DNA of 64,000 bases from Monosiga brevicollis MX1 (taxonomy: Eukaryota; Opisthokonta; Choanoflagellata; Craspedida; Salpingoecidae). The notes beneath the pieces were generated by a model. That model made no database searches. It saw only the letters and a program-made list of their open reading frames with translations, and was not told the origin of the DNA. This document shows positions 42,357 through 52,419 of the stretch, one piece after another. The position numbers and the translations under genes are program-made. The stretch is from the NCBI RefSeq assembly GCF_000002865.3, contig NW_001865049.1:557669-621668 (forward strand), in the 5' to 3' direction. How positions within the stretch are numbered: position 1 is the stretch's first letter; the number at the start of each line of letters is the position of its first letter.

Positions 42357-45300
42357 CGCGCATCGATTGCCCCTCTCGCTCATCTCAGTTCATCACGTTG
42401 CGGTTACAGATTTCTCAACATGACCCAGCTGTGAGCGAGACCCAGGGCTCGGGCAGCGAGGTTGTGGACCCATCTGAAGTCGAGGCCCTGCATAAGGAGG
42501 TTGGGCAACTCAAGCTCAAAGTTTCGGGGCTAAAAGCTCAGCTGCGAGCAGCTCGAAAGCGTACCAGCAATGGTGGCGAGAGTAGCTCAGCCACAAACAA
42601 ACAGGATCCGGAGAATTCCACTGCTCCAGTGATGGCTGACTCCTCATCTCTCAGTGTGGATGCTGCCACACACGCTGCTATGACACAAGAATTAGCAGCG
42701 CTGCGCGAAGCTCATGCCAATGCTCAAGCCGACTTGAAGCGTCAGGCAGAGGTGCAGAAAGAGCTCGAGGCTGCCTTGGTGGACGCCGAAGCCCGTTGCA
42801 AAACACAGCAGGAGACGGCACACAATAGCCAAGAGGAGCTTGCAGCTATCCTGGCTCAACGGGACGAGGAGTTGGCCGGTTTGCGTGCTGAAGCAAGCAC
42901 GGCACATGCAGGCTCCGCATCTGAGGAAACGATGCTTGAAGAGCTGCGTCAAGAACGAGACTTACTCGAGGCAGCTCTAGAACAACGTGGTGCACAAGTG
43001 GCGCGACTCAAGGCGGATCTGCGCCAAGCGGAGCAAGCCGTCGCAGAGGCTCGCGCCGCGGTGAGTACGGTTGCGCCGGCCGAAGAGGTTGGTTCTGAAC
43101 AAGCTGTACAGGATCGCACCATCGAGCTTGAGTCGGCATTGGCATCTCCAGCAAACCATTGCTTCAAAGGAGCAGGACTTGGCACAGCTGCGCGAGCAAG
43201 TCAAGGTGGCCCAGACCGCGGCTGCAGAGGCAGTGCAAGATCAGGATCGCACCGTCGAGCTTGAGTCGGCACTGGCCGAGCGCAATGAAGCATTGGCAAA
43301 TCTCCAGCAAACCATTGCTTCAAACGAGCAGGAATTGGCACAGCTGCGCGAGCAAGTCAAGGTGGCCCAGACCGCGGCTACAGAGGCAGTGCAAGATCAG
43401 GAAGCTGGTAAACAGCAGCTGGCCCGTACTCAGGAGCAGCTGACCGGATTGTGCGCAGCCACGCGTCCACTGTACCAAGGCTTAGACAGCTTGCGGGCCA
43501 GCTTTGCACGGGCTGCCAATCGTGCTGCGCATGCAGATGTCCTTGCCTGCACACTGCTGCGCCGCCAAGACAATGCCAATGTGCGCCGAGCCCTCCATGA
43601 CCGCTTGTCTCACGCGGAAGCACAACTAGCAGAGGCCCGCCAGGCCGCAGCAGCCGTCAAGCCGCTACGCGAGGCGCTTGAGGCCGCCTCCTCTCAAGCT
43701 TCGCAAAACTCCAAGTCGCAGGAAGAGCTGGAGGTAGCCTTGAATGAAACAGCACGCTTGCGCGATCGCCTCGCGGCAACGGAGGCTGCTCAGGCCGAGG
43801 CACTTGCCGGGTTTGACATGGAGCGTGAAGAGTTGCAGGCCGCTGTTCGACGAGCGCAGGCCGAACTTGATGCTCTACGCGCACCACATGCTGAAGCTGG
43901 TGCCCTGGCCGAAAGCCTTCAGGCACAGCTTCAAGACCGTGATCGACAACTAGCAGCAGCCGAGGCTCGTGTTGCAGCACGTGAAAGCGAGGCACAAGAA
44001 CTGCGGGAAAGCTGTGCAGCTACCCGCAGTGCGATTGAAGAGCTCACTGAAGCGTATCGGGGCCAGTGCAAGACGGCTGCCGAACTACGGTGCGTGTTGT
44101 TCCTCGGCTTCATGCGCAAGTGAGGGCATGATGATGCACATGAAACTGCGCGAGGAAAAGGAAGACGCGAGGTCCTTGTTGGAACAAAAGGGTCGTGTTG
44201 ACCCATCGAACCATTGTCTTGTCTTTGAGGCTTATGCAAGACGTGCTTGCTCTGTTAGGGAACGCGTGGTTACTCTTGAGCTCAAGTTGTCAGAGGAACA
44301 ATCTCAGCGCGAGTTGGCAGAACGGCAGTACGAATTCGAACCGAGTGTCTCGAGGCTTCTTGGCCGTGCACGCGCTACCCCGTACATCGCCGCTCATGCT
44401 CACTGCCAAAATGACAAAATGTCGTGGCTCGTTTTCTAGATCGCGTCAACAGGAGGTCATGTCTCCCAGTATGGCCTTTACTTTGGGCGAGTATGAAGCG
44501 CAGATCACTCATTTAAAGGTGAGAGTTCTGTCGTGCTCCTTGCCGTTTTGTTCGCTTTGCGCGTTGCTCAATCGCCGCTGTCCAAGGGGCTACGCAAGTC
44601 TTTTTGTTTGGTCATTGCTAATTGCTCACCTTTCTCAATCAGGCCGAAGCTGAGCGGCAGCAGGCACGGTACGCGCGCCTGGAGCTAGAACGTGAGGCCG
44701 CTCGGGCCAACGCTGATGGTGAGCGTGACAGTGAATTGGCACAACTGCGCGAGAAGGTACGGTCGCCGCGATACCTTTGTTATTGAGTGTGTGTGCTTTG
44801 GTGGCCGGTTACATTGACTGTACGCTGGCTCACTCTTGCGTTTCGGAATGCATTCGGTCACCCATGTCTCAGTTGAAAGACATGTCGGCGTTGCGTGAGG
44901 ACCTGCGTGAATGGCGCCAGCGAGCAGAGGAGGCTGAGGATGAGCGACAACGCCTGGCCGACGAGCGGGGCCAGGTTCGAAACAGATAGTCGGTGCTTCT
45001 CAAAGTGTCTGTTTGAAATGAGCTCGGCTCTCTACTCCATGTTATCGCATTGGTCTGTCGTGGTGGTTAATGCCCATTGCCTCCTTGTTGTTGTGCCCTT
45101 TCGTGTAGGAGTCACGCCATCTGCACAACGTGATTGAGGCCATGATGGAGCAGCACCAAGCCGACCTCGAGGTTAGACCGTTTGGCTGGTCAATTGGCTT
45201 TGAGCTATCCTCGCAACGAACTCGGAGTGAGTCAATGTCATGCTCTGGGCGGGCCCCACCTAGGTTCTCAAGCAGGAACATGCCACGACACTCAAGCAAG

Positions 45301-45646
45301 TCGCGGAAGAGACCAAGTTGTTGGAAGCTCAGCTGACTGCTCGCTTTGAGCATCAACTGCTTGGTGTAGCGGCGGCTGATGAAGAGTCATCGGTCATCTC
45401 CGCCGTCATGAGCGACCTCGGCGGCTTTGACAAGGGTTTGACGTGTGTTCGGCTGGGCCAAGGTATGGCATGTTGGGCGATATCACGTGCTCTCTGCGTC
45501 TGCTTGCCAGGCAGCCAAATTGATTTAATGTGTTCACCTGGTAAACCGCTTTGACTATCGCAGGCCAATATTCATTTCGCTACGCGGGTCACGGTATCAA
45601 TCGTGAAGTGACCATGACGGTGCGGCTGAGTGGCCAAGTACGTTGA
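41759..45646 (+). CDS. Long coiled-coil protein with internal repeat and apparent frameshift
   Basis: I do not recognise the family. From MEESELPQSAWRHTNYRRHY (41759), a disordered Ala/Pro/Thr region leads to a Trp/Tyr-rich helix (FSEAVWQAKWQELNAYWANY). After an intron carrying a CA repeat, a long coiled coil runs from about 42415 (EVEALHKEVGQLKLKVSGLK) to about 44090. Inside it a repeat of about 52 residues occurs twice (43105-43230 and 43232-43386; core QTIASNEQELAQLREQVKVA). The first copy lacks 23 nt relative to the second, which shifts the frame. Further coiled-coil exons follow: LELKLSEEQSQRELAERQYE, FTLGEYEAQITHLK, MSALREDLREWRQRAEEAED, HLHNVIEAMMEQHQADLE, and EETKLLEAQLTARFEHQLLG. The last exon (about 45564-45646) is assigned by phase only. 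The protein resembles golgin- or centrosome-type scaffolds in form, but this is only an analogy. Confidence 0.6.
42317..42354. repeat. (CA)n microsatellite in an intron of the coiled-coil gene
   Basis: This is a perfect CA run of about 37 bases, flanked by donor-like sequence after 42281 and an acceptor near 42410. Confidence 0.9.
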
Positions 45647-46626
45647 TCATGACACATGCCAGAACACCGCCCTTTGCTGGACGGCGGAGTCACGGAACAA
45701 CCTGTTTGGGCATGATAGAAAATTATGGTACGCAAAGGAGGTGGGTGGAAGCCTCTCGATGAACACTTGAAGCATACGTTTAAATTTCTTTTTGCCGAGA
45801 AGAAGTGAATCGCACCAGCCTCGCCGGCGGCGTGCAAGCTTGAAGAGGGCCAGCCCAGATTTTTTTATGAAGATGCGTTAAATCTATCTTTGCAACAATT
45901 CATGATTACACCACTTTGTTGACCGTTCCAACTTGATGTGCCATTCAGTACACAAGGCATCTAGGCAAAGGCAAAGCATCATCCTGAGTCCCCGTCACTC
46001 ATTCCAACAACTCAATTAGGGAAAAAAGAAAACTGGCTATGTTCTAAACACGAGAGGCCAGCCTCGATAAGTCAAGTAACCAGGTCCAGCTAGAAAAAAA
46101 AAAGCCAAAAAAAATGTAAAAGTTTACCTGTAATTCGCACAAACAACACAACCAACGGATTGTAATCAGGCCCCCCGAACTGCTCTTTCCCGCAGTACTG
46201 TGCCAAGGCGCTTTTCAATCGCCAATTGTCTCCTTCATAGGTCTCCCTTGGTAAGCGGGCAAAAGATTTTAATCTGATCTAGATTTTAATGTTTTTCGGT
46301 TCCCTCCCTCTCGCACCTGCCAACCAGGTCCGTTCAGCACTAGACGTGATACCACAAGTGACAACAGGCCCACAACCCAAAGACGAAAGGACAAGACAAT
46401 AACCAACAACACAAAAGACTAAAGCACAGGACCCAGCGCGCGGCGCACGGTACAATGCAAATCATTTGGAAAACTCACAGGCCGACAGACATGATCTCAT
46501 GGACACGACCGCAGCGAAGCGGTGCCTGCTTCTTTGCGGCTTTTTCTTTCCGAAAAAAAAAAAAAGAAAAAAAGAAAAAAGCGCGAGGTCACCAGGTACG
46601 TATGCCAACGTGAGGCAAGCGTGTCT
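45647..46626. other. AT-rich convergent intergenic region
   Basis: This region lies between the coiled-coil gene (+) and RPB9 (-). It is richer in A and T than the rest of the window, with an A-rich run at about 46550-46580. No open frame of substance and no tRNA cloverleaf were recognised. Confidence 0.5.
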
Positions 46627-48051
46627 CTAATAATCGGTGGTATCGGCTTGCCACTTGTAATGACAGGCCGTGCAAACATAGTACAACTTCATGTTGGACT
46701 GCGATGTGGAAGAGGAAGGCGTGCGTCAGAGGGATGGCGCAATGGCGCAACGGAGAATCATGAAGAGGGACATGTCAGGCCAAAGTGGTTGATCGTGGCC
46801 TTTGCCGGCATCAGGCCCTACCTGGTCACGATGGCTCTGGGCTTGGAAGAACACGGCATCCTTGACTGAGCACTTGGGGCACTCAATATCGTCTTCATGG
46901 GGCAGTGTCGGGTCATCACGCACATCGGCATTGATTTGGGCCAAGTTGCTGTAGGGGAGCGCGGCACAGCCGTTGTCATGAAAATGGTTAACAAGGTGCT
47001 TCGCCCTACTGGCAGCACGGGGTTTCAAGAACGTACTCGACTTCCTGAATGGCACGGCTGACGTAGGTGCAGTTGTTGTCCGCATCCTCTTCATACTTGC
47101 GGCAGTATTTACACTATACATCAAGCACGATGCTCTCGTTGAAATGAGAAAGATACCACCAAGACGAAAGAGCAGAGTGGAAAGGCGTGATGGCCAAAAC
47201 GGATGCAAGCAAAGCGCCTAGAGGCGGCAGGCACTGGCAATTGCCAGAAAGACGACTGGAGTGGAAAGCAGCGAGTGAAAGAACGCACCGTATACACCAA
47301 CTTGAACTCGCCGCTTTCCTCGTTGTTCTTCTCCATTGGAGCAAGCATGTTGTTGCTGTTGGCGTGTCGCAAAAAGAGGCCCATAGTTGGTGAGCACAAA
47401 CGCGGCTCGACTGGCTCGGATCGGCGGTGGGGTATCTTTTCGCCACAGAGTTGCTTCTCAGCAAAGCCAGGGGGAAGGGGAAGCGAGTCGTCTCCATATC
47501 TAGTATCAGACCTACCATTCAGAGCAAAAGCGAATGCCAACAAACTTGGGCACGGTGGATTTGTTTTTCAAGACCATGGCCAACGCCATTGTGTCAATGC
47601 CTTCGTCATCATTGTAGTGTTGCTGGAAGTCTGCAAACACCCCGTCACGGCAAATCATCAGTGGGCGTCATGACTAGCAAACCGTTCCATCTATTTCCAC
47701 TCGCGTTTTTATTTGATTGTCGGACCAAGCGTGCCCGGGTGAGCCCATGCCACGAACCAGATTGTGCATGGTCCCAGCCAAAGTCTTGGAGCACCTTCTC
47801 CACAAAGGCGTCCGAGTAGCCATCATGGCTCTGAGAAAAGTCTTGCACCAGATCGCGCAGGCGGTCAAAATCATACACACGAATCTGCCAGTTGTTGCAC
47901 CAAACAGGGACCAGAGAAAGGTTCACGCGTGAGTGAGGAGCTGGCACTGGCTCGGGTCAGCAAGGTGTTGGCCGGCAGGCACACCCACATTGTCTGGATC
48001 TTCTTCGGGATTCTCGCAAAAGTTGATCAGTGCGGTGGCTGTTTCTGCCAT
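46627..48051 (-). CDS. POLR2I: RNA polymerase II subunit RPB9 with N-terminal extension
   Basis: The C-terminal part is RPB9, a two-zinc-ribbon subunit acting in transcription fidelity. FVGIRFCSE (exon 47630-47516) joins as TG plus C to CNNMLAPMEKNNEESGEFKL (47355-47289), completing the first CxxC. TCKYCRKYEEDADNNC follows, then DNLAQINADVRDDPTLPHED, and ECPKCSVKDAVFFQAQSHRD. MKLYYVCTACHYKWQADTTD ends at the stop 46627-46629. All eight zinc cysteines are present. Upstream exons, also in phase, add about 90 residues not found in animal or yeast RPB9. They read MAETATALINFCENPEEDPD (start 48051), IRVYDFDRLRDLVQDFSQSH and FVEKVLQDFGWDHAQS, then DFQQHYNDDEGIDTMALAMV, which runs directly into FVGIRF within one exon. 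An alternative start at one of the Met codons in TMALAMV would give a normal-length RPB9. Confidence 0.88.
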
Positions 48052-48104
48052 GCTGCTGGTCCCGAGCGTTGGTTGCTATCGCCTTTCAGCTGCCAAAAAA
48101 AAGA

Positions 48105-48180
48105 TGAAAAAGGAGAAGAAGAAGAAGGAGAAGAAGAAGAAGAAGAAGAAGAAGAAGAAGAAGAAGAAGAAGAAGAAGAG
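48105..48180. repeat. (AAG)n trinucleotide repeat
   Basis: This is a near-perfect AAG/GAA repeat of about 75 bases just upstream of the RPB9 start. Confidence 0.9.
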
Positions 48181-48261
48181 TCCCCCTCCCTCAGCCCCGG
48201 ACCACCTGCTGCTGCCGCTGGTTTCTGCCGAGAAGTGACTCGTGTAAAACCAACCGTTCTC

Positions 48262-48605
48262 AAGAGAGTTTGAGAGAGAGAGTTTGAGAGAGAGAGTTTG
48301 AGAGAGAGAGAGTTTGAGAGTTTGAGAGAGAGAGTTTGAGAGAGAGGAGAGAGAGAGAGAGAGAGAGAGTTTGAGAGAGAGTTTGAGAGAGTTTGAGAGA
48401 GTTTGAGAGAGAGAGAGAGAGAGAGTTTGAGAGAGAGAGAGAGAGAGAGAGAGTTTGAGAGAGAGAGAGAGAGAGTTTGAGAGAGAGAGAGAGTTTGAGA
48501 GAGAGAGAGAGAGAGTTTGAGAGAGAGAGAGAGTTTGAGAGAGAGAGAGAGAGTTTGAGAGAGAGAGAGTTTGAGAGAGAGTTTGAGAGAGAGTTTGAGA
48601 GAGAG

Positions 48606-48678
<73 letters not shown>

Positions 48679-48685
48679 TGAATGA
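48262..48685. repeat. Minisatellite of TTTGAGAGAGA-type units
   Basis: GA dinucleotide blocks of varied length are punctuated more than twenty times by TTTGAG, over about 420 bases. The tract ends in a pure (GA)n run at about 48610-48673. Confidence 0.95.
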
Positions 48686-48897
48686 GAAGAGAGTTTGAGA
48701 GCAAGAAAAGGCGCTGCTCGAAAAGTGTGACGTTCGGTACAAGAGTGGAACAACTGGTGTTTTGACCAGGGTTTCCCCTGACTTGCTTAGTTACGCATTC
48801 GAGTGCACCAGGTCAAGACGACGGAGAGAGTGAGCGAGAGAGCGAGCGGGGCAGCGAGCGCATCGGGTGACGGGTTTCAAGACACAAGCCTCTCGTC

Positions 48898-51800
48898 ATG
48901 GCCGGCAAGAAGAAGCAAGTCTTGCAGGTGTGTTGTGTGACCCGGTTTGGTGCAAATGGTGCGGTCGGAGGTATAGGGCCCAGCAATCGTAGCAGAGCAG
49001 AGGCAGGGGTTTGGGGAGAGAAAAACCCCGAGACCCAGTCCCAGTCCAGCTCGATCTCGATACATTTGGCCTCGCTAACGGGCTGTCAACGCATGCTCGG
49101 GTGCATGTTTTATTTATCGCGCGGGATGCAGGAAGAGCTCATGGATGGGCCATCCTTTGAGGCCTTCCTCAGCCAGCCTGGTCTCAAGGGTGAGTTGCTC
49201 TTGGCTGGCAAGGCCACTCCACTTTTCGCCTCACCTATGCCATTGCACGCTTCATCATCGAGCCCTCTTTTGCTCATGACTGCTTCTGGTTGGTATCGCA
49301 AATATACGTTTTGCAGTGATTGATGCCTACACAGAATGGTGTGGACCCTGCAAGGCGCTGGAGTCTACCTTTCGGCGTCTCAAGACAGACCTTACTGATG
49401 ATCTTCTTCTTTTTGCCACGGTCCGGCTCGTATTTCTTTTTCGTCTTTGTCATCCAAGCTGTTGTGTCACCTGCTCCTCTTTTGCTGTTGCCATTTGAAA
49501 AACAAAACCAAAAACACCCATTCGCCGTCATGTGCTGGGGCATGCTGTGGATTCAGCATCTCATCATGCCTATTTTGCCTTTGGACTTTGGGCAGGCTTG
49601 TACCGATCGCATCAGCAAGTTGAGTGATTTTCATGGTACATCAGAGCCGTGCTTTCTCTTCTACGGCGTAAGTTTCTTTGCATTTTTACTTACCCGCTCG
49701 TCGTGGTGGCATATGCATCATCGATTGTTAATTTTGACAAACGAACTCGCATGGTGCGCCCGCCTTGCTTGGTGCAACAGGCCGATACCCTCGTCAATGT
49801 TGTTCGTGGGTCTGAGGGCCCCAAAATTACGAGCTTGATCCAAGAGGAGCTGGAGCGTGAGCACGATGCGCTTGACAAGGGCACGGAACGCGTCAAGTTT
49901 GAAGGAACTGGCGTGTCGGTTAGCCGTGGCGCTTCTGCTAAGAAACCGTCCAAGAAAGCGGCCCCTCAGTCTGAGGGGGGCGCTGCCAACACCGGTGACA
50001 ACAACAGTGCCCAGACAGCCGTGGCAGACGCACCCGCTCCCGGTTAGTTCCCGGTACAGTGCTCATGCTAAAGACTTTCTGCCAATCGGTATCTCACGGC
50101 GATGTCGCCCTTTGCTGCAGACAAAGAATATACGTTTGCCATCATCAAGCCGGATGCCGTGGAGGCGGGGCATGCCGACGCCATCTTTGCCAAGCTGGCC
50201 GAGGCAGGCTTTCGCGTGGCTGCACAAAACGAGATGACGCTAAGCCGGGAGCAAGCCGAAGCATTTTATGGCGAGCATAAGGGTGAGGAGCTACAGCAAC
50301 AGGGCTTGAGCCTCGCTTGCCGTTGTCTACAAGCGAATCGCAGCTTACCCTTTTTGGTCTGACTCCCGGCCCGTGCAGACAAGCCGTTCTTCGAGAACTT
50401 GGTGACATTTATGACCTCTGGCCCCATCAAGGTGCTGGTGTTGTCTGCCCCAGATGCCATCAAGGCATGGCGCGAGCTCATTGGCCCCACAAATACAGAG
50501 ATCGCCAGGGCTGATAAACCAGAATCGCTGCGTGCCCTCTTTGGCACCGATCAAACAGCCAACGCGCTGCACGGCTCTGACAGCTCGTCTTCAGCCATGC
50601 GCGAAATCAACTTCTTCTTCGATGGTGAGTTGTGCTGTTCACGGCCTGGTGCCTTTCAAAGACGGACTAGCTGGTCACCTCCGTCACTGGCTGATGGTGA
50701 TGCTACCGTCGAGTAAACTCACGTGTGAATCATCTGCTTGAATCAGGGTGGGCATATGACAACATGCCGGCTGAGACCAATTTTGCCGTGATTACTCCCG
50801 AGTGCAGTGCTGGTGACGCTGCCCAAGGCATTTCTAGTCTTTTGGCTAAACATAGGTTTTCAATTGAAAACCAGAAACAGGTGGGCTATTCGTTCGATGC
50901 ACCGTTTGCTTGTCGCGCCTAGCACATACATGAGTGTGATCCGAAACTCACTTGTGTGATGATGCCTGCGGGCTGGCCGTGTACGGTTGATAGACTTTGC
51001 TGACGGATGTCTTGGCCAAAAAGATATTTCCGATGGCAACCCCAGAAGCCATTGAGCATCTCATCAGGTCTGTAGGACAAGCTTGGGCACCCGGAGGCGT
51101 TTGCATGTGCATGCTATTATCTATGGGCTCATGATTGCATGCTGGATGTGATAGTGGCGAGAGTACCCTTTTGAAGCTGTCACGCCCGGGGGCACGTTAC
51201 TGGCTTAGCAAGCTGGTCGGTAGTGCTGAGGACCCCGGCAGCATTCGGGCACAATTTGGCGTGGATGATATCAAGTGTGGTATGATGGTGGTGGGAGATG
51301 ATGTTGATGGTGATGAGCTCTTGTTTGAAGAGCAAGACCCAGAGAACGATGTTGCCGAGGTTGAGTCTCAAGCCGCTGAAGCGGCCAAGAATGGTGACGG
51401 CGATGGTGACGGCGACGGCGACGGTGACGGTGACGGCCCGGGCGGCAGTAACGATGCTACTGCGACACAACCAGGAGATGGTGAGCCTGCCGATGAAGGC
51501 CAGAGTTCAGGTGACGCCAAGACGGAGGAAAAATCCGAAGAGGCAGCGGCAGATGCCCCGGCTGCCGACGAAGCTGCTGCCACCGAAGAGGCTCCTGCTG
51601 CGGAGGAGGCGGCTCCTGCTGCTGAGGAAGCTCCTGCCACCGAGGAGGCCCCGGCTGCCGAAGAGGCCCCGGCTGCCAAAGAGGCCCCGGCTGCTGAGGA
51701 AGCTCCTGCCACCGAAGAGGCTCCGGCTGCCGAAGAAGCCCCCGCTGCCGAAGAAACTCCGGCTGCTGAGGAAGCTCCTGCCACCGAAGAAATCTCCGCT

Positions 51801-51980
51801 GCCGAAGAAGCCCCTGCTGCTGAGGAAGCTCCCGCCACCGAAGAAGCCCCTGGTAAGCTTGATTATTCTTACGTTGATTTTTCAGCTTCATCTTCACTCC
51901 TTGTGTATGACTCGTGTGCCTTAGGCAACCCTGACGAGGAGACGCCTACTCCCACTTCCAACGCCGAAGAACAGGCGTAA
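48898..51980 (+). CDS. Thioredoxin-nucleoside diphosphate kinase protein (NME8/NME9-like) with acidic repeat tail
   Basis: This is probably an axonemal protein of the family that includes NME8/TXNDC3 and NME9, associated with ciliary dynein arms. Exon 1 reads MAGKKKQVLQ. ELMDGPSFEAFLSQPGLK and VIDAYTEWCGPCKALESTF carry the thioredoxin active site WCGPC. ACTDRISKLSDFHGTSEPCF and VNVVRGSEGPKITSLIQEEL complete that domain. After a Lys/Ala linker, the first NDK domain gives YTFAIIKPDAVEAGHADAIF and MTLSREQAEAFYGEH. SGPIKVLVLSAPDAIKAWRE and NALHGSDSSSSAMREINFFF follow, and the catalytic His lies in NALHGSDS. A second, degenerate NDK-like unit follows (NFAVITPECSAGDAAQGISS, then LSRPGARYWLSKLVG). 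The tail has a GD run (about 51398-51437) and many EEAPAA/EEAPAT units (about 51585-51850). The stop is at 51978-51980. Presence of cilia fits a choanoflagellate. Confidence 0.85.
51585..51852 (+). repeat. Coding repeat (EEAPAA/EEAPAT units)
   Basis: This is an imperfect tandem repeat of roughly 15-18 bases encoding acidic Ala/Pro/Thr-rich units at the C-terminus of the thioredoxin-NDK protein. Confidence 0.85.
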
Positions 51981-52419
51981 TGCCTTGGGCCAAACCACTT
52001 TCGTCTTGTGCTGTTGAGTCCAACGCCTCGCGTTCCCATTTGCACAAGCAAGGGCAATCATGGTATTCAGAGGCGTATTTGTGATGATATAATTGACATC
52101 TTTGGAAAATCTAAACTCGTGCAAATCCCGCGAGGGAAACACAAAAACTACACGCAAGGTCGTGCATAGACATACTATAGGTTAACAAACAAGGCAGTCG
52201 ACATGTGTGATCGCACGTGCGCGAGAAGGCATCATGCTTGACTATTGAAAATGACAGGCAACAATCACAGACAAAAAACACAAAGCATCGAAACATTAAT
52301 TATTCTGCCTCCCAGTACTTTCATCAAGCAAACGTATGCTGATCCAACGCAGCACGGCCCTACGACGCCGCACGGTGCCAGCATGAGTTGGGGGAGCATA
52401 ACAAGCACTGGTTTTAAGC
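51981..52419. other. Convergent 3' intergenic region
   Basis: This region lies between the thioredoxin-NDK gene (+) and the DGK gene (-). It is moderately AT-rich. No exon was recognised. Confidence 0.5.

Larger units (their letters stand above)
48052..48897. other. Divergent region with GAA and TTTGAGAGAGA repeats
   Basis: This is the shared 5' region of RPB9 (-) and the thioredoxin-NDK gene (+). It is dominated by an (AAG)n tract and a long GA minisatellite, both listed separately. Unique sequence remains at about 48181-48261 and 48690-48897. No coding exon was seen. Confidence 0.6.

Noticed and set aside
47289-47420. RPB9 seemed to lack the first zinc-binding CxxC (frame reads FLRHANSNNML)
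   Set aside because: Using the donor after 47516 and the acceptor before 47355 gives FCSEC-NNML in phase, so all zinc cysteines are present.
48262-48685. Long Leu/Ser-rich and Arg/Glu-rich frames across the GA minisatellite
   Set aside because: All six frames are driven by the repeat; no unique sequence or start context supports coding.
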